Assembly: GCF_026340095.1 (NCBI RefSeq)
Contig: NZ_JAPEPO010000001.1
Span: 6,286,001 to 6,350,000 of the forward strand
DNA length: 64,000 bases
Direction: 5' to 3'
DNA from: Streptomyces sp. NBC_01446
GTDB taxonomy: Bacteria; Actinomycetota; Actinomycetes; Streptomycetales; Streptomycetaceae
Made by a program: the position numbers and the translations under genes. The notes under the pieces were generated by a model, which was not told the origin of the DNA, did no database searches, and saw nothing but the letters and a program-made list of their open reading frames with translations. Positions 25,315-34,051 of the stretch are shown piece by piece (position 1 is the first letter of the stretch; each line of letters opens with the position of its first letter).

Positions 25315-26598
25315 ATGACCGACCAGGATCCCTACCTGATCATCTCCTCCGACTGCCACGCCGGGCTGCCCACCGAGGAGTACCGGCCTTATCTGGACAG
25401 CCGTTTCCACCGCGCCTTCGACGAGTTCCTCGGCGAGCGGGGCGCCCGCCGCGAGGAGGCGACGCGGCTCGGCATCCGCAACGACGCGTTCGCCGCCAAA
25501 TGGTTCGCCGACAACTCGGAAGGTCTGCGCGGCGGTTGGGACACCGCGCAGCGCCTCAAGGAGCTGGACGGCGACGGGGTGGCCGCCGAGGTCGTCTTCC
25601 CCGACGCGGACGCCGTGGACAGCCAGACGGCCGCGCCCTTCGGCGTGGGGCTCGGGCTCTCCGGTGACCAGGACCCGGAGCTCGGCATGGCGGGCGCCCA
25701 GGCGCACAATCGCTGGCTCGCCGACTTCGTCTCCGAACACCCCGAACGGCACTGCGGGGTCGCCCTGCTGCCCATCACCGGCGAGGTCGGCCGCGTCGTC
25801 GCCGAGGTCCACCGCGCCAAAGAGTCGGGGCTCGGCGCGCTGATGATCCCCTCCATGTGGGTCGACAAGGCGCCCTACCACGACCGGCGTTACGACCCCG
25901 TGTGGGCCGCGGCTGCCGAGTGCGCGATGCCCGTGGTCACGCACTCCGGGGCGGCGCCCCGCCACGAGTACGGCGACCATCTCGGGATCTATGTCTCCGA
26001 AGTGACGTGGTGGCCCGCGCGGCCGCTGTGGTTCATGCTCTGGTCGGGTGTCTTCGAGCGCCACCCGGGCCTGAAGTTCGGCGTCGCGGAGTCGGGCTGC
26101 TGGTGGCTGCCCAACCTGCTCTGGTTCATGGACCGCCTCTACCTGGGCGCGCACGGCGGCAAGAAGCTCTCGCCGTTCGCGGAGCTGAAACGCTCCCCGC
26201 ACGAGTACCTGGACCGCCAGGTGTTCATCTGCGCCACCAACACCAAGCGCCGCGAACTCGCCCAGCGCTACGAGATCGGCGTCGACAACATCCTCTGGGG
26301 CAGCGACTTCCCGCACCCCGAGGGCACCTGGCCCGACACGCGCGCGTGGCTGAAGAAGACCTTCCACGACATCCCGGTGGCGGAGACCCGGCGCATGCTG
26401 GGGCTCGCCGCCGCCGAGGTCTTCGGCTTCGACACGGAGAAACTGGCCCCGCTGGCCGCCCGCATCGGCCCGACCCCCGCCGAACTCGGCCAGGACAGCG
26501 ACCAGTCGGCCGTCGAGGCCTCCTGGGCGCGCTCGCGTGAGGTGGGCCGCCACTGGCTGACCGATCACGACTTCCCCACCCTGGGGGTGACTTCATGA
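25315..26598 (+). CDS. Amidohydrolase family protein (ACMSD/PF04909-like), first copy
   Basis: 427 residues, TIM-barrel metal-dependent hydrolase or decarboxylase. Motifs are IISSDCHAGLP at the N terminus (Asp-x-His in place of the classical HxH), VVTHSGAAPRH, FGVAESGCWWLP and the metal-binding aspartate in LWGSDFPHPEGTWPD. PF04909 includes decarboxylases such as ACMSD and gamma-resorcylate decarboxylase as well as hydrolases. It starts 10 bases after the SDR and overlaps the second copy as ATGA. Confidence 0.9.
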   Translation: MTDQDPYLIISSDCHAGLPTEEYRPYLDSRFHRAFDEFLGERGARREEATRLGIRNDAFAAKWFADNSEGLRGGWDTAQRLKELDGDGVAAEVVFPDADAVDSQTAAPFGVGLGLSGDQDPELGMAGAQAHNRWLADFVSEHPERHCGVALLPITGEVGRVVAEVHRAKESGLGALMIPSMWVDKAPYHDRRYDPVWAAAAECAMPVVTHSGAAPRHEYGDHLGIYVSEVTWWPARPLWFMLWSGVFERHPGLKFGVAESGCWWLPNLLWFMDRLYLGAHGGKKLSPFAELKRSPHEYLDRQVFICATNTKRRELAQRYEIGVDNILWGSDFPHPEGTWPDTRAWLKKTFHDIPVAETRRMLGLAAAEVFGFDTEKLAPLAARIGPTPAELGQDSDQSAVEASWARSREVGRHWLTDHDFPTLGVTS

Positions 26599-27821
26599 GC
26601 GAGCGCTACACCGTGATCTCCGCGGACTGCCACGCGGGAGCCGATCTCCTCGACTACCGGCCCTACTTGGAGTCCCGCCACCACGACGCGTTCGACGCGT
26701 GGGCGGCGAGCTACGTCAACCCGTACGCCGACCTGCTCGCGGACACCGCCGACCGGAACTGGAACTCGGACCGGCGCATCGCCGAGCTCGAACAGGACGG
26801 CATCGTCGCGGAGGTCGTCTTCCCGAACACGATCCCGCCGTTCTTCCCGTCCGCGTCCCTGATGGCCCCGGCCCCGACGCGCGAGGAGTTCACTCGGCGC
26901 TGGGCGGGTCTGCGCGCCCACAACCGCTGGCTCGCCGACTTCTGCGCCGCCGCCCCGGGGCGCAGGGCGGGCGTCTTCCAGATCCTCCTCAACGACGTCG
27001 ACGAGGCCGTCGAGGAGATCAGGTGGGCCGCGGCCGCCGGGCTCACCGGCGGGCTGCTGCTGCCCGGCACACCACCGGGCTCGGGCCTGCCCGAGTTGTA
27101 CTCGGCCGCGTACGACCCGATCTGGGCGACCTGCGCCGAGCTCGGCGTGCCGGTCAACCACCACGCGGGCTCGGCGTCCCCGCCGCTCGGCGACGAACCG
27201 GCCGCGCGTGCCGTGTTCATGGTGGAGACGACATGGTTCTCGCACCGGGCCCTGTGGCACCTGGTGTTCGGCGGCGCGTTCCGCCGTCACCCCGGCCTGA
27301 AGCTGGTCCTCACCGAACAGGGCTCGGGCTGGATCCCCGGGGTCCTGGACATGCTGGACTACTACCACGGGCGCCTGGTGGCCGCGGCGACGCGGGCGAA
27401 CACGGCGGAGTCCAAGTTCGGTGCGGGGCTGGCCGATTCGATGGGCAAGGGGCCGTCCGAGGTGTGGCGCGAGAACTGCTACGTGGGGGCCAGTTTCATG
27501 CGCCCGCACGAGGTGCCGCTGCGCGACCGCATCGGCCTCGACAAGATCATGTGGGGCAGCGACTACCCGCACGACGAGGGCACTTACCCGTACACGCGCG
27601 AAGGGCTGCGGATCGCGTACGCGGGGCTGCCGCGCGACGAGGTCGCCGCGATGGTCGGCGGCAACACGGCCCGCGTCTACGGCTTCGACCTCGGCCTGCT
27701 CGACCCGATCGCGGCCCGCGTCGGACCGACCGTCCAGGAACTGGACGAACCCCTCGACGAGGCGCCGAAGGACGCGACAAGTCCGGTGTTCGCCCGGGGA
27801 GGGTCGGTCCGGATCTGGTGA
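26595..27821 (+). CDS. Amidohydrolase family protein, second copy
   Basis: 408 residues. It is a clear paralogue of the preceding protein: VISADCHAGADLLDYRPYLES at the start, VVFPNTIPPFFP, LVLTEQGSGWIPGVLDML and IMWGSDYPHDEGTYP. Corresponding ligands are kept, while intervening loops differ strongly, so the pair may act on successive intermediates or form a heteromer. The ATGA overlap with the first copy suggests coupled translation. Confidence 0.9.
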   Translation: MSERYTVISADCHAGADLLDYRPYLESRHHDAFDAWAASYVNPYADLLADTADRNWNSDRRIAELEQDGIVAEVVFPNTIPPFFPSASLMAPAPTREEFTRRWAGLRAHNRWLADFCAAAPGRRAGVFQILLNDVDEAVEEIRWAAAAGLTGGLLLPGTPPGSGLPELYSAAYDPIWATCAELGVPVNHHAGSASPPLGDEPAARAVFMVETTWFSHRALWHLVFGGAFRRHPGLKLVLTEQGSGWIPGVLDMLDYYHGRLVAAATRANTAESKFGAGLADSMGKGPSEVWRENCYVGASFMRPHEVPLRDRIGLDKIMWGSDYPHDEGTYPYTREGLRIAYAGLPRDEVAAMVGGNTARVYGFDLGLLDPIAARVGPTVQELDEPLDEAPKDATSPVFARGGSVRIW

Positions 27822-27843
27822 CCGACGGTGCGATGCTCGTCGG

Positions 27844-28566
27844 GTGACTGACGATGAGCAGGACGCACCGCACGAGGAGTCCCACGGCGGCGCGCTCGGA
27901 GCGCGGCTCAACTGGCTGCGCGCCGCCGTGCTCGGCGCCAACGACGGCGTGGTCTCCACCGCCGGGCTGGTCGTCGGCGTGGCCGGCGCCACCGAGGACC
28001 GCAGCACCCTCCTGACGGCGGGCCTCGCCGGGCTGCTCGCCGGCTCCATGTCGATGGCCGCGGGGGAGTACGTCTCCGTGTCCACGCAGCGCGACTCGGA
28101 GAAGGCGGCGCTCGCCCAGGAGAAGCGTGAGCTGCGCGAGTACCCGGAAGCCGAGCTTGTGGAGCTGACGGGGCTGCTCGAGGATCGCGGGCTCAGCCCC
28201 GAAGTGGCGCGGGAGGCCGCGGAGCAGCTCACCGCGCGCGACGCGCTGCGGGCGCACGCGCGCGTGGAGCTCGGTATCGACCCCGACGACCTCACCAACC
28301 CGTGGCACGCCGCCTGGGCGAGCTTCCTCGCCTTCACCGTGGGCGCGCTGCTGCCGCTGCTCGCGATCGTCCTGCCGCCCACCGCCTGGCGGCTGCCCGT
28401 CACCGTGGTCTCCGTGCTCGGGGCGCTCGCCCTCACCGGCTGGAGCAGCGCCCGGACGGGGTCGGCGGCGGTGCGGCCCGCGGTGTGGCGGAACATGGCG
28501 GGCGGGGCGCTCGCGATGGCCGTGACGTACGGGGCGGGGTCGCTCCTGGGGGCGGCCGGTGTCTGA
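27844..28566 (+). CDS. VIT1/CCC1 family transporter (iron/manganese)
   Basis: 240 residues with five hydrophobic segments and the family signatures NWLRAAVLGANDGVVSTAGL, AGSMSMAAGEYVSVSTQRD and the cytosolic acidic helix EKRELREYPEAELVELTGLL. It exports Fe2+ or Mn2+ from the cytoplasm. The GTG at 27844 is 22 bases after the amidohydrolase stop, so it may be read through from that operon, though the function seems unrelated. Confidence 0.92.
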   Translation: MTDDEQDAPHEESHGGALGARLNWLRAAVLGANDGVVSTAGLVVGVAGATEDRSTLLTAGLAGLLAGSMSMAAGEYVSVSTQRDSEKAALAQEKRELREYPEAELVELTGLLEDRGLSPEVAREAAEQLTARDALRAHARVELGIDPDDLTNPWHAAWASFLAFTVGALLPLLAIVLPPTAWRLPVTVVSVLGALALTGWSSARTGSAAVRPAVWRNMAGGALAMAVTYGAGSLLGAAGV

Positions 28567-28690
28567 GTGAACGCGCGGGAACCGGCGGAGATCAATGGCG
28601 GAAGGCACCAACAACGAGCGTCGTACCGCAGGTAATACTTGTCGGTAACACCGTCTAGCCGTGGCCCGTCCGCGGCTCTACGGTGCAGGC

Positions 28691-29593
28691 ATGTCGCCGA
28701 ACCTTCCCGATGTCGTGCTCTGGTCGATCCCGGCCTTCGTGCTGCTCACCGTCGTCGAGATCGTGAGCGTACGCATCCATCCCGACGACGACGCCGCAGG
28801 CTACGAGACCAGGGACGCCGCGACGAGCATCGGCATGGGGCTCGGCAGCCTCGTCTTCGACTTCCTGTGGAAGATCCCGATCGTCGCGATCTACACGGCG
28901 GTCTACGAGCTGACGCCGCTGCGCGTGCCGATCCTGTGGTGGACGATCCCGCTGATGCTCCTCGCGCAGGACTTCTTCTACTACTGGTCGCACCGTGGGC
29001 ACCACGTCATCCGCATCCTGTGGGCCTGCCACGTCGTGCACCACTCCAGCCGCAAGTTCAACCTGTCGACCGCGCTGCGCCAGCCGTGGACGAGCCTGAC
29101 GGTGTGGCCGTTCTACCTGCCGCTCATCGCGTGCGGCGTGCACCCGGCCGCGCTCGCGTTCTGCTCGTCGGTGAACCTCGTCTACCAGTTCTGGATCCAC
29201 ACCGAGCGCATCGACAAGCTGCCCCGCGCCTTCGAGTTCGTCCTCAACACGCCCTCCCACCACCGCGTCCACCACGCCTCCCAGGGCGGCTACCTGGACC
29301 GCAACTTCGGCGGCATCCTCATCGTCTGGGACCGCCTCTTCAGGTCCTTCGTGCCCGAGGTCGAGCGCCCGGTGTTCGGCCTGACCAAGAACATCAGCAC
29401 GTACAACCCGCTGCGGGTCGCCACGCACGAGTACGCGGCCATCGCCCGGGACGTGAAGGCGGCCGGCAGCTGGCGCGAGCGCGGCGGCCGGGTGTTCGGC
29501 GGGCCGGGGTGGCAGCCGAAGGGCGCGCCCACGCCGGTCCCGGCCCCCGCCGCGGGTCAGACCACCGAGAAGGCAGCCGAGGGCGCCGCGTGA
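28691..29593 (+). CDS. Fatty acid hydroxylase/sterol desaturase family protein, AGMO-like
   Basis: 300 residues, membrane-bound di-iron enzyme with 4-5 helices. The histidine clusters are SHRGHH, HVVHHSSRKFNLSTALRQ and PSHHRVHHAS, followed by RNFGGILIVWDRLF. The stretch HHSS..NLSTALRQ is characteristic of the alkylglycerol monooxygenase (TMEM195) branch rather than C-4 sterol oxidase. AGMO hydroxylates the ether carbon of alkylglycerols, releasing a fatty aldehyde. The stop overlaps the next start as GTGA. The ATG at 28691 is chosen over an upstream GTG at 28661. Confidence 0.88.
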   Translation: MSPNLPDVVLWSIPAFVLLTVVEIVSVRIHPDDDAAGYETRDAATSIGMGLGSLVFDFLWKIPIVAIYTAVYELTPLRVPILWWTIPLMLLAQDFFYYWSHRGHHVIRILWACHVVHHSSRKFNLSTALRQPWTSLTVWPFYLPLIACGVHPAALAFCSSVNLVYQFWIHTERIDKLPRAFEFVLNTPSHHRVHHASQGGYLDRNFGGILIVWDRLFRSFVPEVERPVFGLTKNISTYNPLRVATHEYAAIARDVKAAGSWRERGGRVFGGPGWQPKGAPTPVPAPAAGQTTEKAAEGAA

Positions 29594-30321
29594 CGCCGCT
29601 TCCGGCCCCGGCGCCAGAGCCCGGAGGGGCGCCGGTACCCGCACGTGAGCGCGCGGCACGCCTCCTGCTCGCCGCCTTCGCCCTGGCGTCCGCCGTCGAC
29701 CTGATCGCCCTGCTCGCCGGGGCCGACGCCGTCCACACCGCCGCCAAGCCACTTCTCATGCCGCTGCTCGCCGCGTACGTCGCCGTGCGCGGCGGCCCCC
29801 GGCTCCTGACCGTCGCGCTGCTCCTCGGGTGGGGCGGCGACGTGCTGCTGCTCTTCGACGCCGACATCACGTTCCTCGCGGGCATGGGGTCCTTCGCCGC
29901 CGGACACGTCTGCTACCTCGTGCTCTTCAAGCGCGCGGGCACGCCACGCGCTCGTGGCGCCCTGCTCGCGGCCGCGTACGGCATCGCGCTCGTGACGACC
30001 GTGGCGCTCCTGTGGCCCGACCTGCCGGCCGACATGCGCGGGCCCGTCGCCGGTTACAGCCTGCTCCTGACCGCCATGGCGTACGGCTCCTCGCGCCTGG
30101 GCGCCACGGCGGGATGGGGCGGCGCGCTCTTCCTCCTGTCGGACACTCTCATCGCGACCGGCGTCGCCGACTGGCCGCAGCTCCCCCGGCCCGACTTCTG
30201 GGTGATGCTCACCTACATCGCCGCCCAGTACCTGCTGGCGCGCGGCGGGCTCGGACACCCCCTCGGCGCGCGGGCGGTACCGGTGGCGGCGTACCGTGAA
30301 AGGCGCACGACCACCACCTGA
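29590..30321 (+). CDS. Lysoplasmalogenase (YhhN/TMEM86 family)
   Basis: 243 residues with about eight hydrophobic segments. Family marks are KPLLMPLLAAYV near the N terminus, LLLGWGGDVLLLF, GMGSFAAGHVCYLVLF, and GALFLLSDTLIA near the C terminus. Family members hydrolyse the vinyl-ether bond of lysoplasmalogens. The GTG at 29590 overlaps the preceding stop, so it is translationally coupled to the AGMO-like gene. This pairing points to ether-lipid turnover. Confidence 0.9.
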   Translation: MTPLPAPAPEPGGAPVPARERAARLLLAAFALASAVDLIALLAGADAVHTAAKPLLMPLLAAYVAVRGGPRLLTVALLLGWGGDVLLLFDADITFLAGMGSFAAGHVCYLVLFKRAGTPRARGALLAAAYGIALVTTVALLWPDLPADMRGPVAGYSLLLTAMAYGSSRLGATAGWGGALFLLSDTLIATGVADWPQLPRPDFWVMLTYIAAQYLLARGGLGHPLGARAVPVAAYRERRTTTT

Positions 30322-30379
30322 GGCGCCCCGCACGCGATCCGTCAGCGGCGCCTGTGACCAGCACGAAGGACCCCCACTC

Positions 30380-31423
30380 ATGCGCGCCACCACCATCCAC
30401 GCCCCGTTCGACATGCGCGTGGAGGACGTGCCGGAACCCGTCGTCCAGCTCCCCACCGACGCCGTCGTCAGGGTCCTGCGGGCCTGCATCTGCGGCAGCG
30501 ACCTGTGGGCGTACCGCGGCGAGGCGGCCCGCCGGCCCGGCCAGCGCATCGGACACGAGTTCCTCGGCATCGTCGAGGGGACCGGCTCCGAGGTGACCGG
30601 CGTCCGGCGCGGCGACCTGGTCGTCGCCCCCTTCATGTGGTCGGACGGGGTCTGCGACTACTGCACCGAGGGGCTCACCACCTCCTGCGAGCACGGCGGC
30701 TTCTGGGGCGCGGTCGGTTACGACGGCGGGCAGGGCGAAGCGGTCCGCGTCCCGTACGCGGACGGCACCCTCGTGCAGCTGCCCGCCGACGCCGCCTCCG
30801 ACGAGCACCTCCTGTCCGCGCTGCTCACGCTCTCCGACGTCATGGGCACCGGCCACCACGCCGCGCTCGGCGCGGGTGCGCGCGCGGGTGCCACGGTCGC
30901 CGTCGTCGGTGACGGCGCCGTCGGCCTGTGCGCGGTCCTCGCGGCCAAGCGGCTCGGCGCCGAGCGGATCATCGCGCTCGGCCGCCACCAGGTCCGTACC
31001 GACATCGCGCGCCGCTTCGGCGCCACCGACGTCGTCGCCGAGCGCGGTGACGCGGCGATCGAGGCCGTCCGTGAGCTGACCCGCGGCCAGGGCGCCCACG
31101 CCGTGATCGAGGCCGTCGGCACCGAACAGTCCATGAGCACGGCCGTGAACATCACCCGCGACGGCGGCGCCATCGGCTTCGTCGGCGTGCCGCACGGCAG
31201 CGGCACCGGTCTCGACCTCAGCGTCATGTTCGACCGGAACATCGCCCTGCGCGGCGGCGTCGCGCCCGTGCGGACGTACATCCCGCAGCTGTTGCCCGAC
31301 ATCCTCGACGGCACGATCGACCCGTCGCCCGTCTTCGACCTGACCGTCGGCCTCGAAGGAGTCCCGGACGGCTACAAGGCGATGGACCAGCGCACCGCGC
31401 TCAAGGTGCTCGTCACGAACTGA
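30380..31423 (+). CDS. Zinc-dependent alcohol dehydrogenase
   Basis: 347 residues of the medium-chain family. The catalytic zinc site is ACICGSD and IGHEFLG. The structural-zinc loop is DGVCDYCTEGLTTSC, where the first of the four cysteines is Asp. The cofactor loop is GDGAVGLCA, and the sequence after it (ALGRHQVR) favours NADP(H). It starts 58 bases after the lysoplasmalogenase gene on the same strand and could process the fatty aldehydes it makes. That link is inference from position. Confidence 0.92.
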   Translation: MRATTIHAPFDMRVEDVPEPVVQLPTDAVVRVLRACICGSDLWAYRGEAARRPGQRIGHEFLGIVEGTGSEVTGVRRGDLVVAPFMWSDGVCDYCTEGLTTSCEHGGFWGAVGYDGGQGEAVRVPYADGTLVQLPADAASDEHLLSALLTLSDVMGTGHHAALGAGARAGATVAVVGDGAVGLCAVLAAKRLGAERIIALGRHQVRTDIARRFGATDVVAERGDAAIEAVRELTRGQGAHAVIEAVGTEQSMSTAVNITRDGGAIGFVGVPHGSGTGLDLSVMFDRNIALRGGVAPVRTYIPQLLPDILDGTIDPSPVFDLTVGLEGVPDGYKAMDQRTALKVLVTN

Positions 31424-31441
31424 CGTCCCGCGCGCGGGGGT

Positions 31442-32476
31442 TCACGACCAGCGGATCGGGAGCGGCAGCGCGGTCAGGACGGCCGACACCGCGACCACCA
31501 CGCCCAAGGCGGCCACCTCCGCGCGCGCGGGCACGTACGCGGCCCCCAGGTCGCCGTGGCGCAGCCGCCCCCGCGCGGCCAGCGCGTACACCGAGACGAC
31601 GGCCACGAGGATCACCTTCGCCAGCAGGGTGCGCCCGTAGGCCGTCGTCACCAGCTGATCGAGGACAGTGCCCGCCGGCATCCGGCGCAGCGTGCTGCAC
31701 ACACCGGTCGCCGTGAGGGCGGCGAGCAGGACGGCCGCCACGCGCGCGTAGAGCCCCAGCAGCGCGGCTCCCGCTTCGGGCGCCGTCGTACGCCAGCGGC
31801 GCAGCGTCCGCAGGACGTGCAGCAGACCGCCCACCCACAGCGCGGCACACGTCAGATGGACGACGGTCAGGGCCGAGCCGAGGTACGCCGTGTGCTCGGC
31901 CGGCGGGTGGACGCGCAGCGCCTCGGCCACCACGACGGCGGCCAGCGGCGCGAGCGCGGTCGCCGGGCGGCGCGAACGGGCGCACAGGGCCGCCACCACG
32001 AACGCGTTGACCTCAAGGAGGGCGAGGGTGCCGTCCCTGGTCCCGTAGAGCCCGGCGACGTCCAGGTCGGAGAGCGCGTGCGGCACGAGGTTGCCGTTCG
32101 CCACGATCGACGCGAGCCCCAGCGCGGCCAGGAACCCCGCCCAGGGCGCGTACGCCGACCAGCTGCGCGGCCCGTCCATGGACGGCGCCCCGGGCACCCG
32201 CCGGGACAGCCGCGCCGCGAACAGCTCGCCCGCCTGCACGCAGAGGGCGGCGAACAGGACCGCCCGAAGGAGCGCCACGCCGGTGACCCCGGGTGCCGCC
32301 GCCTCTCCCGTGCCGTCAAGGGCGGCGGAGGGCCCGAGCAGGGGGATCACCGCGGCCGCGGCGACGAGGACGAGCACGGCGACGGCCCGCCCGGTGGCGG
32401 GCCGTCGGGCGGGAAGGGAAGGGTCGTCCCCACCGGGGGCGGGCACCTCGGTGGCAGGTCGTACGGAACTCACCAC
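31442..32476 (-). CDS. CopD family copper resistance membrane protein
   Basis: About 344 residues with eight or nine membrane helices. The C-terminal half matches the CopD domain: VVHLTCAALWVGGLLHVLRTL, LGLYARVAAVLLAALTATGV, YGRTLLAKVILVAVV. It probably acts in copper handling across the membrane. Tandem GTGs at 32476 and 32473 follow a GGTGAAG ribosome site. No CopC partner is visible next to it. Confidence 0.88.
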   Translation of the reverse strand: MVSSVRPATEVPAPGGDDPSLPARRPATGRAVAVLVLVAAAAVIPLLGPSAALDGTGEAAAPGVTGVALLRAVLFAALCVQAGELFAARLSRRVPGAPSMDGPRSWSAYAPWAGFLAALGLASIVANGNLVPHALSDLDVAGLYGTRDGTLALLEVNAFVVAALCARSRRPATALAPLAAVVVAEALRVHPPAEHTAYLGSALTVVHLTCAALWVGGLLHVLRTLRRWRTTAPEAGAALLGLYARVAAVLLAALTATGVCSTLRRMPAGTVLDQLVTTAYGRTLLAKVILVAVVSVYALAARGRLRHGDLGAAYVPARAEVAALGVVVAVSAVLTALPLPIRWS

Positions 32477-32557
32477 ATGATCTTCACCAGGTGTGACAGA
32501 TCCGGGCAAGGCTGGGAAAACAACTGGCGCAGTGGCATTCCGCCTGAGCGGCCGGCT

Positions 32558-33964
32558 TCAGCCATGGCGCCACCCGGGCGAGTCGGCACCCCAAAGCCCG
32601 GGCGGACGCGCCCAGTTGACGGGCCCGCCGGTGAAGCCGGCCGACGGCAGCGCGTGCCGCAGCCGGCCCGCGGGACTGTCGGTCTCCGTGAGCCAGCGCG
32701 CCGGGTTCTCGGCGTCGTACGTCTTTCTGGCCGCGGTGGGCCCGTGCGGGAGCTCCCGCGTCAGCCAGTGCGCGGTCCGGGCGAGCGCCAGCCGCAGCGC
32801 GCGCGTGCCGCCCTCGTCCAACTGCTCGGTGACGGCGCGCAGCACGGCCGCCGCCAGGAGATAGCCCGTGCCGTGGTCCAGGGCCTGCGCGGGCAGCGCC
32901 CCCGGCCGCTCCCCGGACCCTTCGACGGCCGCGATGCCCGTGGTCGCCTGCACCACGCTGTCGAAGCCGCGCCGCTCGCCCCACGGCCCGTACGCACCCC
33001 ACGCGGACAGCTGCGCCACGACGAGCCCCGGCCTGCGGGAGGCCAGCGCATCGGGGGAGAGGCCGAACCGGTCGAGCGCGCCGGGCCGGTAGCCGGTCAC
33101 GACGACGTCCGCGCCCGCGAGGAGGTCCTCGAAGGCGCGCCGGTCCGCCGCGCCCCTCAGATCGAGCCGCGTGGACCGCTTCCCGAACCCGGTGTCCGCG
33201 TGCGCCTCCGGATCCTCCGGCAGCTGCGGGGCGTCGACGCGCAGCACGTCCGCGCCGAACAGCGCGAGGGTGCGCGTGGCGACGGGCCCACCGGTGACCC
33301 GCGTCAGGTCGAGGACGCGAAGGCCGGACGCGGGCAGCACCGGGTCGCCCGTGAGCGGGGGCAGTGACCGGGGCGCCGCCTTGTCGAGCCGCTCCCGGTC
33401 GAGCAGCGGCCGCCCGGCGATCGCCACCGCCTGAGGGTGCGCGGCCCATTCCTCCATGGTGCGCAGGGCGACGGCCAGGCCCCCGGCGGCGTACATGGTC
33501 TCCTCGACCTCGGCGGCCGACCGCTCCGCGAGCAGCGCGGCGACCCGCTCCACGGACGCGTCGTCGCCGAGCCCGAGCGCGGCCAGGAGCCGTGCTCGGT
33601 GGTGCGGATAGTTGGCGTGGGTGCGCAGCCACCCGTCCGCCGTGCGCCAGAACCGGGACAGCGGCGCGAAGTTGACCGTCGCGCGGCCGTCGATCAGCAG
33701 ATGCCGCTCGCTGACGAACGCGGTGGCCAGGGCGCCGTCGTCGAGGACCACGCGGGGTACGGGCCGTCCGGTGCGCCGGGCGGCCAGCTCGGCCGCGGCC
33801 AGCGAGCACGCGCCCACGCACGCGCGTGCCAGGTCGATCACGGGCAGCCGCGCGGGCAGCGCCCCTTCCCTCACTACGGATGCGATGTGCGAGGTCAGGG
33901 CCGGGTCGCCGCCGAGCGCCGCCCAGGCCGCCCGCGTTCCCTCACCCACCGGTGCATGTGTCAT
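32558..33964 (-). CDS. CoA transferase, family III (CaiB/BaiF-like)
   Basis: 468 residues. The family core lies in the C-terminal two thirds: LRVLDLTRVTGGPVATRTLA, FGKRSTRLDLRG, DVVVTGYRPGALDRFGL and the following AWGAYGPWGERRGFD. The N-terminal third looks like a diverged partial repeat of the domain (FAPLSRFWRTADGWLRTH). The substrate is unknown. The ATG at 33964 starts MTHAPVGEG. Confidence 0.88.
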   Translation of the reverse strand: MTHAPVGEGTRAAWAALGGDPALTSHIASVVREGALPARLPVIDLARACVGACSLAAAELAARRTGRPVPRVVLDDGALATAFVSERHLLIDGRATVNFAPLSRFWRTADGWLRTHANYPHHRARLLAALGLGDDASVERVAALLAERSAAEVEETMYAAGGLAVALRTMEEWAAHPQAVAIAGRPLLDRERLDKAAPRSLPPLTGDPVLPASGLRVLDLTRVTGGPVATRTLALFGADVLRVDAPQLPEDPEAHADTGFGKRSTRLDLRGAADRRAFEDLLAGADVVVTGYRPGALDRFGLSPDALASRRPGLVVAQLSAWGAYGPWGERRGFDSVVQATTGIAAVEGSGERPGALPAQALDHGTGYLLAAAVLRAVTEQLDEGGTRALRLALARTAHWLTRELPHGPTAARKTYDAENPARWLTETDSPAGRLRHALPSAGFTGGPVNWARPPGLWGADSPGWRHG

Positions 33965-33998
33965 GCGGGCACTATCGCGCACGGCCTCCGGAACGACA

Positions 33999-34032
33999 CA
34001 GGTGGGCCGGACGCAGCCGCCCGGCCCACCTG
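33999..34032 (-). terminator. Terminator of the first subtilase gene
   Basis: CAGGTGGGCCGG and CCGGCCCACCTG form a perfect 12-bp stem with a 10-base loop, starting 19 bases past the subtilase stop on the minus strand. Confidence 0.75.
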
Positions 34033-34051
34033 AACCGCCGTGCCTACGCGG

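Noticed and set aside
27821..27844. The VIT-family transporter as part of the TetR catabolic operon
   Set aside because: It is close enough to be read through, but nothing links metal export to the pathway, so I treat it as a separate function.
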